Below, piece by piece: positions 6,426 through 11,839 of a stretch of 14,371 nt of DNA (the stretch's first letter is position 1; every line of letters begins with the position of its first letter). Location of the stretch: NCBI GenBank assembly GCA_005885085.1, contig VAXY01000103.1:4590-18960 (forward strand), read 5' to 3'. A program made the position numbers and the translations under genes. This DNA comes from Actinomycetota bacterium. GTDB taxonomy: Bacteria > Actinomycetota > Thermoleophilia > Gaiellales > Gaiellaceae. Under the pieces are notes generated by a model that made no database searches, was not told where the DNA came from, and was given only the letters and a program-made list of their open reading frames with translations.

Positions 6426-7177
6426 GCGGGAAGCCTCAGACGCGCGAACTCGCGCATCGCGGCTTCGTCCGGGAACCGGACGACCGCACCCTCGGCGCCT
6501 GCAGCCACCATTGCGTCGACAAACTCGGGGCGCGTGCGCGGAATCACGCGTAGCTCGGGATGCTGATCCTTGACCTGCCGGACGTGGTCGGGATCCGAGC
6601 CGCGCGAGGGGTGCCAGACGTCGCCGAGCCCGAGCGCCCGCCGGATCGCGTGGTCCGAGCTTCCGCCGACCCAGATTTCGGGCTGGGGCGACGGGTGCGG
6701 CTCGGCGGTCGCGTCATGGAACGACCAGTGCTCGCCCTCGAAGTCGCTCTCGCCGCTCCAGAGCGCGCGCATCAGCCGGATCGCCTCGTCGGCTCGCCGG
6801 CCCCGGCCCTTGAACGGCACGCCCATGAAGGCGTACTCGTCCCGGTGCCAGCCCATGCCGACGCCGAGGTGGAAGCGCCCGCCGCTCAGCTCCTGCAGCG
6901 TCGCGACCTCCTTCGCCAGGTGCATGGGGTTGTGCAGCGGGACGAGCACGATCGACGTCCCGAGGCCGATCCGCTCCGTCCAGCCCGCGATCCAGCCGAG
7001 TGTGACGAGCGGGTCGTAGACGCGGCCGTACGGATCGACGCCTTCGGGCCCGACGATGATGTGCTCGGTCGTCCAGACGGAGTCGAAGCCGAGCTCCTCC
7101 GCCAGCCCGGCAGTCCGGCGGATCGCGGCGGGACTTGCGTCCTTGCCGTAGTTGGGCAGGATGACGCCGAGGTGCAC
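6422..7177 (-). CDS. LLM-class F420-dependent oxidoreductase (TIGR03619-like)
   Basis: A luciferase-like TIM-barrel oxidoreductase of 251 residues. Family landmarks are the N-terminal strand LGVILPNYGK, LAEELGFDSVWTTEHI (25-40), GLGTSIVLVPLHNPMHLAKE (71-90), the LSGGRFHLGVGMGWHRDEY segment (98-115), and EIWVGGSSDHAIRRALGLGD. This subgroup uses coenzyme F420 rather than FMN to reduce or oxidise small organic molecules; the substrate cannot be predicted. The length is slightly short for LLM proteins (280-330), with a compact C-terminus. It starts with GTG at 7177, 6 nt after the -10 element TAGCCT, hence probably leaderless. It is divergent from a PPOX F420-type gene whose GTG lies in the same palindrome; the two probably share an F420-related process. 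Confidence 0.88.
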   Translation of the reverse strand: MHLGVILPNYGKDASPAAIRRTAGLAEELGFDSVWTTEHIIVGPEGVDPYGRVYDPLVTLGWIAGWTERIGLGTSIVLVPLHNPMHLAKEVATLQELSGGRFHLGVGMGWHRDEYAFMGVPFKGRGRRADEAIRLMRALWSGESDFEGEHWSFHDATAEPHPSPQPEIWVGGSSDHAIRRALGLGDVWHPSRGSDPDHVRQVKDQHPELRVIPRTRPEFVDAMVAAGAEGAVVRFPDEAAMREFARLRLPA

Positions 7178-7570
7178 GACCCGAGGCTAACGAGCGCGCG
7201 CGTGGCGCGGCTGGCGACAACCGATCCCGACGGCCGGCCGCACGTCGTGCCGATCGTCTTCGCGCTCGACGGCGACACGCTCTACTCCGCCGTCGACCGC
7301 AAGCCGAAACGGTCGTCGAGGCTGCGGCGGGTCGAGAACGCCCGCGCGCGCCCGGAGGTGACGATCCTCGTCGATCACTACGACGAGGACTGGAGCCGCC
7401 TCTGGTGGATCCGTCTGCGCGGCCGCGCCCGCGTGCTGGACGAGGGCGAAGAGCGGCAGCGCGCGCTGGCTCTGCTCGCGGAGAAGTATCCGCAGTACCG
7501 CAGCGAGCCGCCGGACGGGCCGGTGCTCGCGGTCGACGTCGCCGAGACGCTGGAGTGGACGGCGCGTTAG
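7172..7570 (+). CDS. PPOX-class F420-dependent enzyme (TIGR03668-like)
   Basis: A split-barrel protein of 132 residues, matching the family's usual 130-140. The core is SARVARLATTDPDGRPHVVPIVFALDG, then SAVDRKPKRSSRLRRVENARARPEV with the K/R-rich loop that in this family contacts the F420 phosphate tail, and TILVDHYDEDWSRLWWIRLRGRARVL. These proteins reduce small substrates with F420H2 or bind F420 or flavin; the substrate is unknown. The N-terminal homology LTSARVARLA favours the GTG at 7172, with AGGA (7158-7161) 10 nt upstream; GTG 7202 is the alternative and would cut into the domain. The frame is open far upstream, but that part is antisense to the LLM gene and non-coding. It is divergent from the LLM oxidoreductase. 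Confidence 0.88.
   Translation: MHDPRLTSARVARLATTDPDGRPHVVPIVFALDGDTLYSAVDRKPKRSSRLRRVENARARPEVTILVDHYDEDWSRLWWIRLRGRARVLDEGEERQRALALLAEKYPQYRSEPPDGPVLAVDVAETLEWTAR
7184..7189 (-). promoter_or_regulatory. -10 element (TAGCCT) of leaderless LLM gene
   Basis: On the minus strand TAGCCT is separated by exactly 6 nt from the GTG at 7177, placing it at -12 to -7. There is no Shine-Dalgarno sequence. It lies inside the first codons of the divergent PPOX gene if that gene starts at 7172. Confidence 0.5.
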
Positions 7571-7581
7571 CGAACGAGGTG

Positions 7582-8136
7582 CTACTTGACGACGATCTTG
7601 CCCTGCATCCAAGGATGCACGGCGCAGAGGAAGTAGAGAGTCGTCCCCGCCTTGGCGGTCACCTTGATGCTGTTCTTGGTGTGGGCCGGCTTGGCCGTCG
7701 AATCGATCGCGATGCTGTCTCCGACTGTGTCGAGTCCCGGCTTGCCCTTGTTGAGCGTCCAGTGGACGATCGGATTGGACGGGCCGGGCTCAGCCTTCGG
7801 GTTCTTGAGGTGCCCGGTGGCGAGCTTCTGGCACGCGCTGCAGTTCTCGACCTGAGCGCCCGTCTTGGGCAGGTCGCCCTGCTTGACGATCGTGAGCGTA
7901 TGCGGCTCCATCGTCTTCTTCTCGTACTCGAATGTCAGCGTCTGTCCCGACTTGACCTCGATCGTGCCGGGAGAGAAGTACATGTTGTCCTGGATGTACT
8001 TGTTCGGCGACATCGTCACGCCGGCGTCCTTCGCCTTCACGACGACGCCCTTGTCTCTCGAGGAGCCGAACGCGCTCGCGACGAAGAGCGAACTGCCGAG
8101 CAGGACCAGGACAAAACACCAGTTCAGGTAGCGCAA
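7582..8136 (-). CDS. Secreted cupredoxin (blue copper protein)
   Basis: A 184-residue exported protein. Residues 1-24 form a signal peptide (MRYLNWCFVLVLLGSSLFVA, then SAFGSS). The mature part is a cupredoxin barrel with type-1 copper ligands H79 (MEPHTLTIV) and the C-terminal loop C171-x2-H174-x2-M177 (FLCAVHPWMQGKI). Between them is an insert of about 60 residues carrying a CxxC pair (C99-S-A-C102) not needed for copper binding. It is likely a periplasmic or surface electron carrier, or a copper-binding protein. The start is TTG with GGAAGGA 7 nt upstream. It lies 42 nt after the methyltransferase stop on the same strand, so read-through transcription is possible. The redox partner is not evident nearby. 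Confidence 0.88.
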   Translation of the reverse strand: MRYLNWCFVLVLLGSSLFVASAFGSSRDKGVVVKAKDAGVTMSPNKYIQDNMYFSPGTIEVKSGQTLTFEYEKKTMEPHTLTIVKQGDLPKTGAQVENCSACQKLATGHLKNPKAEPGPSNPIVHWTLNKGKPGLDTVGDSIAIDSTAKPAHTKNSIKVTAKAGTTLYFLCAVHPWMQGKIVVK

Positions 8137-8178
8137 GAGGATTTCCTTCCGGTTGGGGGACCCCGTCGGCGGAGAAGC

Positions 8179-8937
8179 TTACCCAGCCCGGCCGCGGGCG
8201 GCCCATGCTCGCGCGTCGAGCACGAACGGAGCCCGAAGCCGCTTGTGGCAGAGCTCACGCAGCTCGTGTCGCCTGTCGGCGTCGAGCTGGGCCAGGTACG
8301 AGCCGGCCGGCCCGACCCCGAGCGTGAACGGCTCCCACCAGTCGTCGAAGCTCCCATGCTCGACTCGCACCGGCAGCGCCGTCTCCTCGACGTCGTGCAG
8401 ACCCGCCTCCGCAAACAGCTCACCGAGGTGACCCTCCCGCGCGCCGGCCAGCTCGGATTCGTCCTCCAGCTCGCGATCGAGCTCGTGCGCCGCCTGCCAG
8501 AACGGCGACAGCGGCGTCCGCTCGCCGCCGTGATCCCAGGCGCACGCGGCAACGACGCCGCCCTCACGTGTCACCCGCGCCATCTCGCGGAGACCCTGGA
8601 GTGGGTCCGCCATGAAATGGACGACGAGCTGCGCGAGAGTGGCGTCGAACGCGTCGTCGGAGAACGGCAACTGCTCGGCCGCCGACAGACGAACGTCGGC
8701 CCCCGGCTGCCGCTCGCGCGCCGCCTCGACGAACTGCTCGGACGGATCGACCGCCGAGACCGACTCGGCGCCGACCCGCGCCACGAGCACGGTGGTCAGG
8801 GCCCCAGGGCCACAACCCACGTCGAGCACGCGCTGTCCCGCTTCCACACCCGCGAGGTCGGCCATCTGCGTCGACAGCTGCGCCGAATACCTGCCCATGA
8901 AACGGTCGTACGCATCGGCCGGGACGCTGAAGGTCAC
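8179..8937 (-). CDS. Class I SAM-dependent methyltransferase
   Basis: A 252-residue methyltransferase of the Methyltransf_11/UbiE-like group. It begins with the substrate-cap motif ADAYDRFMGRYSAQLSTQMA, followed by motif I VLDVGCGPG (37-45), the acidic ribose contact in SAVDPSEQFV (D64), AEQLPFSDDAFDAT (87-100), motif IV-like AQLVVHFMADP (102-112) and the motif VI region REMARVTREGGVVA. It transfers a methyl group from SAM to a small molecule; the substrate is not predictable. The GTG start at 8937 lies 6 nt after TACGTT and lacks a Shine-Dalgarno sequence, so it is probably leaderless. It sits 20 nt downstream of the MFS-cNMP gene on the same strand, so it may be transcribed both from its own promoter and by read-through. 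Confidence 0.92.
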   Translation of the reverse strand: MTFSVPADAYDRFMGRYSAQLSTQMADLAGVEAGQRVLDVGCGPGALTTVLVARVGAESVSAVDPSEQFVEAARERQPGADVRLSAAEQLPFSDDAFDATLAQLVVHFMADPLQGLREMARVTREGGVVAACAWDHGGERTPLSPFWQAAHELDRELEDESELAGAREGHLGELFAEAGLHDVEETALPVRVEHGSFDDWWEPFTLGVGPAGSYLAQLDADRRHELRELCHKRLRAPFVLDARAWAARGRAG

Positions 8938-8943
8938 GACGCA

Positions 8944-8949
8944 AACGTA
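8944..8949 (-). promoter_or_regulatory. -10 element (TACGTT) of leaderless methyltransferase gene
   Basis: On the minus strand TACGTT ends 6 nt before the GTG at 8937 (-12 to -7). It lies in the 20-nt gap after the MFS-cNMP stop codon. No Shine-Dalgarno sequence is present. Confidence 0.5.
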
Positions 8950-8957
8950 ACGCGTGG

Positions 8958-10580
8958 CTACAAAGCCGAAACCGCCAGACGCTCGCGGACGATCTCCTCA
9001 CCCGCCGCGCGGCCGGCCGCATGGCCTGTGGCCGCGTCGATGAAATCTGCCCGTTCGAGTGCGTAGAGCTCCGCGTCGCGCGAGGCGGTCACCGTCGCCG
9101 TACGGGGCACGTCGCGCAGCAGCGCGATCTCGCCGAACGAGTCGCCGGCGGCGAGCTCCCGCAGCTCTCGCCCGTCGCGCGTCACCTGCAGGCGGCCGCC
9201 GCCGACGATGTAGAAGCGATCACCCGTGTCTCCCTCCGCGATCACCTCGCCGCCGGCCGGCACGCTCACGCGGACGAGACTCTTCGCGAGCTGCTCCTTC
9301 GCCGCCAGCGGCAGCGGCGCGAACATCGGCACGCGGTCGAGCAGCGCGAGCGCCTCCGTGGGAGCGTCCGCGGCACCGTCGATCTGTCGCAGCGCGCGCC
9401 ACGACAGCGCGACGAGCGCCGGCAGCAATGCACCCGTCGCGACGAGCGCGCCGCGAACGCCGAGGCCGCTGATCAGCGCGGGCGCCGTGATCGCGCCGAT
9501 TCCCATTCCGGCAGTTGCCGCGCCGAACAACACGCCGAAGACACGGCCGAGCAGGTCGTCGCTGGCGAGTCGTTGCAGCAGCGGCGCAATCCCGGCGACG
9601 TCCTCGAGCGCATTGCCGACGCCGACGGCCGCGAGCAGGAGCAGTGCCGTCAGCCTGTGCGGTGCGGCGGCGACGAGGGCAATCGGAACGCCCCAGAGCA
9701 CGAGCCCGAGCGCGAACGGCACGGCAAGCCTGCGACCGGTGAGTGCAAGCGACGCAAACCCGCCGGCGAGAATTCCGGCACCGACGGCGGCCGAGAGAAA
9801 GCCGACCCAGCCTCCGCCCGCGTGCAGGAGCCGGAACGCGATCACGACGATCAGGACGTTGAGCGCGCCGCGGACAAGCGTCTGCGCAAAGAACAGCGCG
9901 ACGATCAGCCGCGGTCGCGGCTCGCGGGCGACGAGCCGGATGCCCGCGGTGAGGTCGGTCTGCGTGCGCTGGCGGGCGAAGCGCAACCGGCCCTCGACCC
10001 GGATCGCCGCCAGCGCCAGCGCCGAGGCGACGTATGCGATCGCGCCGAGCACGAACACCACGCCGGCATCGGCCGTCGCGACGATGACCCCTGCAATCAG
10101 CGGGCCGACGAGCGTTCCGAGGCCCTCGATCGTCAGGGAGACGGCGTTCACCGCCACCAGTTGCTGCGGGGTGGTCGCAAGCGAGGGCGTGAGCGCCGCC
10201 ACGGCCGGCCGGCACAGTGTCGAGACGACCGCGTGCGCGGCGGCGAACGCGAAGATCGCAGCCTCGTTGCGGCCCGCGTAGAAGAGCCCGGCCGCCGCCG
10301 CGAGCGCCGCCGCCGAGAGCAACGAGACTCCGACGAGGGCCCGCTCGCGCTCGTAGCGGTCGGCGAGCGCAGCCGTGAACGGGGTCGCGATCGCGGCCGG
10401 AAGCAGCCGCACGACGCCGAGGATGCCGACGGCCTTCGCGCCTCCATGGTGGTACGCGAAGACGGCGAGCGCGACCGTGAAGGCCCACTCGCTCGTGATC
10501 GACGCTGCATAGGCAAGCTCGAGCCGGCGCAGGTTGCGGTTTCCCGCGACGGCCCTGAACTGTGCGACGAGGTTCCGCAC
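8958..10580 (-). CDS. MFS transporter fused to C-terminal cyclic-nucleotide-binding domain
   Basis: The protein has about 540 residues. Residues 1-400 form a 10-12-helix MFS permease (LELAYAASITSEWAFTVALA at the start, DRYERERALV as the loop 2-3 signature, several glycine/alanine-rich helices). Residues about 413-540 are a Crp-type cNMP domain with the phosphate-binding cassette GDSFGEIALLRDVPRTATV (479-497), preceded by LLDRVPMFAPLPLAAKEQLAK. The cassette keeps the G-E and R-T-A residues that contact cyclic nucleotides, so binding is plausible. MFS proteins with this tail occur in actinobacteria; transport gated by cAMP-like ligands is inferred, not shown. The frame is open to 10805, but the start is taken at GTG 10580: homology begins there, a -10 TACACT lies 6 nt upstream, and the extension runs antisense to another gene. 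Confidence 0.9.
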   Translation of the reverse strand: MRNLVAQFRAVAGNRNLRRLELAYAASITSEWAFTVALAVFAYHHGGAKAVGILGVVRLLPAAIATPFTAALADRYERERALVGVSLLSAAALAAAAGLFYAGRNEAAIFAFAAAHAVVSTLCRPAVAALTPSLATTPQQLVAVNAVSLTIEGLGTLVGPLIAGVIVATADAGVVFVLGAIAYVASALALAAIRVEGRLRFARQRTQTDLTAGIRLVAREPRPRLIVALFFAQTLVRGALNVLIVVIAFRLLHAGGGWVGFLSAAVGAGILAGGFASLALTGRRLAVPFALGLVLWGVPIALVAAAPHRLTALLLLAAVGVGNALEDVAGIAPLLQRLASDDLLGRVFGVLFGAATAGMGIGAITAPALISGLGVRGALVATGALLPALVALSWRALRQIDGAADAPTEALALLDRVPMFAPLPLAAKEQLAKSLVRVSVPAGGEVIAEGDTGDRFYIVGGGRLQVTRDGRELRELAAGDSFGEIALLRDVPRTATVTASRDAELYALERADFIDAATGHAAGRAAGEEIVRERLAVSAL

Positions 10581-10586
10581 ACGCCG

Positions 10587-10592
10587 AGTGTA
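10587..10592 (-). promoter_or_regulatory. -10 element (TACACT) of leaderless MFS-cNMP gene
   Basis: On the minus strand TACACT is separated by 6 nt (CGGCGT reads across to the start) from the GTG at 10580, placing it at -12 to -7. No Shine-Dalgarno sequence is seen. Confidence 0.5.
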
Positions 10593-10621
10593 GGACGCCT
10601 GGTTCCCTCCGACGAGGGGCG

Positions 10622-10627
10622 TAGGCT
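10622..10627 (+). promoter_or_regulatory. -10 element (TAGGCT) of leaderless small Cys3His gene
   Basis: TAGGCT ends 6 nt before the ATG at 10634 (-12 to -7). It lies back to back with the MFS-cNMP promoter in a 53-bp divergent gap. No Shine-Dalgarno sequence is seen. Confidence 0.5.
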
Positions 10628-10633
10628 TCTCCG

Positions 10634-10837
10634 ATGTCCCTGGTTCACCCCTGCGCGGAGCCCGGCTGCGCCACGCTGACGATGGGCAATCGCTGTCTCG
10701 AGCACGAGCAGCTCGCCGCGAGGCGGCTGCGAATGCGTCTTGCGAAGATTTCGCGGCGGTTGCGATCTCCGGCAATCGCGGTCGGCATCGCCGCCGCTGC
10801 GGCACTCGCCGGACGCGCGTCTCGCGCGAGCTGGTAA
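10634..10837 (+). CDS. Small Cys3His (zinc-knuckle-like) protein, 67 residues
   Basis: The N-terminus carries C7-x4-C12-x8-C21-x2-H24 (HPCAEPGCATLTMGNRCLEH), a spacing that resembles the short zinc-binding head found in front of some HNH nucleases (C..PGC......CxxH). No nuclease domain follows. Instead there is a basic helix (RRLRMRLAKISRRLR, 31-45) and an alanine-rich, weakly hydrophobic segment (SPAIAVGIAAAAALAG, 45-60) that could touch a membrane. The start is supported by a -10 element 6 nt upstream. It is followed 4 nt after its stop by a 9-bp hairpin. It is divergent from the MFS-cNMP gene. The metal site is an inference from spacing; the function is unknown. Confidence 0.6.
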   Translation: MSLVHPCAEPGCATLTMGNRCLEHEQLAARRLRMRLAKISRRLRSPAIAVGIAAAAALAGRASRASW

Positions 10838-10841
10838 GGCA

Positions 10842-10871
10842 ACGCCCGGGAACCTGAAGGTCCCCGGGCGT
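10842..10871. terminator. Hairpin between convergent small genes, likely bidirectional terminator
   Basis: ACGCCCGGG (10842-10850) pairs with CCCGGGCGT (10863-10871) over 9 bp. After one mismatch an inner ACC-TGAA-GGT extends the helix. It starts 4 nt after the stop of the small Cys3His gene and ends 11 nt before the stop of the convergent Arg-rich gene. No T-tract is present. Confidence 0.7.
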
Positions 10872-10882
10872 CTGCGACGTTC

Positions 10883-11050
10883 CTAAGCGTGCGCCCGCAG
10901 CCTGGCCAGTTGCGCAGTCAGTTGCGTTCGCCGGCGTCGTGCTCGGCGTCCGCGGGCCTGGCGGCGGGTCGTCCGCTCGGCTTCGGCTTCGCGTTCACGC
11001 GTGCCCGCGCGTTCACGGGCCTCGTAGCAGTATCGGTAGTAGTCGTACAC
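10883..11050 (-). CDS. Small arginine-rich protein, 55 residues
   Basis: The translation starts VYDYYRYCYEARERAGTRER and continues with an E/R-rich helix and a very basic stretch (TTRRQARGRRARRRRTQ, 27-43), ending TAQLARLRAHA. It has a tyrosine-rich head and about one third Arg. Such a charge pattern suits a helical RNA- or DNA-binding peptide or a coiled coil. GTG at 11050 is preceded by GGGAGGA 3-5 nt upstream. It is the last of three small ORFs on the minus strand and overlaps the 32-codon ORF by 38 nt in another frame. Its stop lies 11 nt before the shared terminator hairpin, supporting a real transcription unit. No family is recognised. Confidence 0.6.
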   Translation of the reverse strand: MYDYYRYCYEARERAGTREREAEAERTTRRQARGRRARRRRTQLTAQLARLRAHA

Positions 11051-11111
11051 GCTTCCTCCCTTGCGGGAGCGTGATGAGTGACTCGTCGTTGAAAACGGAC
11101 GGGTCAGTCAC
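11013..11111 (-). CDS. Tiny ORF, 32 residues, with SD in a hairpin loop
   Basis: GTG at 11111 begins VTDPSVFNDESLITLPQGRK, ending in RVRLLPILLRGP. Its Shine-Dalgarno GAAAGGAG (11124-11117) is 5 nt upstream, identical over 8 bp to that of the 21-codon ORF further up. The SD lies in the 7-nt loop of a 7-bp hairpin whose 3' arm runs into the start codon. The downstream half overlaps the Arg-rich gene in a different frame, so this could be a translated leader coupled to that gene, or the first part of a product joined to it by a +1 frameshift. The GC and codon signal is too short to decide. Confidence 0.4.
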   Translation of the reverse strand: MTDPSVFNDESLITLPQGRKRVRLLPILLRGP

Positions 11112-11130
11112 AACAGCTCCTTTCTGTTGT
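11110..11130 (-). promoter_or_regulatory. Hairpin presenting or masking a Shine-Dalgarno sequence
   Basis: On the minus strand ACAACAG (11130-11124), loop AAAGGAG (11123-11117), CTGTTGT (11116-11110): a perfect 7-bp A/U-containing stem with the whole SD as loop and the GTG start overlapping the 3' arm. A second hairpin, GCGCC-AACC-GGCGC (11147-11134), stacks just upstream. The weak stem could open with temperature or ligand; this is inference. Confidence 0.5.
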
Positions 11131-11208
11131 TTCGCGCCGGTTGGCGCAGGACATCGGCACGCGGCAGCACGACCGCGGAGGCCGAACGTTGAAGTGAGGT
11201 CTACGGCC

Positions 11209-11274
11209 CTAGGCGCAGACGACTACGCCGGTACCGAGAGACCAGGACGCATGAAGCGGAAAGATTTTTCTCAC
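11209..11274 (-). CDS. Tiny ORF, 21 residues, strong SD (possible leader peptide)
   Basis: GTG at 11274 starts VRKIFPLHASWSLGTGVVVC, then A and stop. GAAAGGAG (11287-11280) lies 5 nt upstream. It is about 30 nt downstream of the predicted transcription start of the TTGACA promoter at 11335-11340, so it would be the first translated ORF of the unit. The frame is open upstream to a GTG at 11325, but that lies inside the promoter spacer. The peptide is basic then hydrophobic; it could be a leader peptide or a very small membrane-associated product. No match is recognised. Confidence 0.35.
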   Translation of the reverse strand: MRKIFPLHASWSLGTGVVVCA

Positions 11275-11311
11275 CTGTTCTCCTTTCCCGAGGCGTGATA
11301 CGAAGCCGCTG

Positions 11312-11340
11312 AGTTTGTCAGTCACGCATGTCGGTGTCAA
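11312..11340 (-). promoter_or_regulatory. Housekeeping-type promoter TTGACA-N17-CAAACT
   Basis: On the minus strand a perfect -35 TTGACA (11340-11335) is followed after 17 nt by CAAACT (11317-11312), which keeps A2 and T6. The predicted start near 11305 is just upstream of the first small ORF's SD. The spacer contains GTGACTGAC, repeated at 11111-11103 as the start of the 32-codon ORF. Confidence 0.5.
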
Positions 11341-11540
11341 GATCAATTTCGGTGCGATTGTTCGCCCTCGTCGTCACCGTTCTCACCGTGGGCGTCGCGC
11401 CCGCCCACTCGAGCTCATTCGTTTTCGCGAAGTTCCACCGGCTCTACCCGCGTGCGCCTAGATGGCCGTCGGTCTGGGTCACCCTGGACGTTCGGAGCGC
11501 GTCGGCCGCCGCCGCCCCGGCCACGATGAGGCGGGGATGA
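11328..11540 (+). CDS. Possible secreted 70-residue peptide overlapping next gene by ATGA
   Basis: The ORF has a signal-peptide-like N-terminus (SVRLFALVVTVLTVGVAPAH, then SSSF) and a short polar/aromatic remainder (KFHRLYPRAPRWPSVW...). Its stop overlaps the start codon of the following membrane-protein gene as ATGA (11537-11540), an arrangement typical of translational coupling. There is no Shine-Dalgarno sequence before the ATG at 11328 and no convincing promoter, and the last 20 residues are low-complexity. It is either a real small secreted protein or chance; the coupling and the signal-like head are the only supports. Confidence 0.3.
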   Translation: MSVSRSISVRLFALVVTVLTVGVAPAHSSSFVFAKFHRLYPRAPRWPSVWVTLDVRSASAAAAPATMRRG

Positions 11541-11839
11541 GGGGGATCGACTTCACGCTGGTCATGCCGGTGGCGGGGGCTTTGCTCGCCGCCTGGCTCG
11601 ACGTGCGCCTCGGCGATGCCAGGCCGGAGTCACCGATCCAACGCGGGGTGCACGCAGGGCTGAGCGTCGTCGCCCTCTTCGGTGCGGTCGGCCTGCTCTA
11701 CCTCGTCCACGGGATCCCGCAGGGCTTGTTCATGGTCGTCCTGCTGACGGTGTTCTTCCCCACCCTCGTCTACGCGCTGCTCGCCTGCCTCTGGATGCTG
11801 CGGGCGCTGTCGGATCTGACCGGCCTCGCCGGCCGCTAG
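11537..11839 (+). CDS. Small integral membrane protein, 100 residues
   Basis: Three hydrophobic segments are evident: TLVMPVAGALLAAWL (7-21), GLSVVALFGAVGLLYLVHGI (41-60) and LFMVVLLTVFFPTLVYALLA (64-83), the last continuing into CLWMLRAL. The first loop is acidic/basic (DVRLGDARPESPIQRG). The frame is open to 11462, but I chose ATG 11537, which has GAGG about 6 nt upstream and begins where the hydrophobic pattern starts. Its stop overlaps the relic stop of the convergent FAD oxidoreductase in CTAG (11836-11839). No family is recognised. Confidence 0.65.
   Translation: MRGIDFTLVMPVAGALLAAWLDVRLGDARPESPIQRGVHAGLSVVALFGAVGLLYLVHGIPQGLFMVVLLTVFFPTLVYALLACLWMLRALSDLTGLAGR

Noticed and set aside
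6560..7171. N-terminal extension of the PPOX frame up to an ATG at 6560
   Set aside because: It is entirely antisense to the LLM gene and has no homology to PPOX proteins; the family homology starts near 7172-7199.
7405..9066. 553-codon open frame on the plus strand across three opposing genes
   Set aside because: It overlaps the PPOX gene in another frame and runs antisense to the cupredoxin and methyltransferase, all of which have clear motifs.
9021..10679. 552-codon open frame on the plus strand
   Set aside because: It is antisense to the MFS-cNMP gene; the product is extremely R/E/D-rich without domains, a mirror of membrane-protein codons.
10581..10805. 75-codon N-terminal extension of the MFS-cNMP gene
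   Set aside because: The residues are low-complexity and overlap the small Cys3His gene in antisense; the -10 element and homology point to GTG 10580.
10889..11074. 61-codon plus-strand ORF opposite the Arg-rich gene
   Set aside because: It has no ribosome binding site; the opposite strand has a better SD, promoter and terminator.
11251..11298. 15-codon plus-strand ORF MKRKDFSHLFSFPEA
   Set aside because: AGGA is too close to the ATG and there is no promoter or other support; the opposite strand carries the stronger signals.
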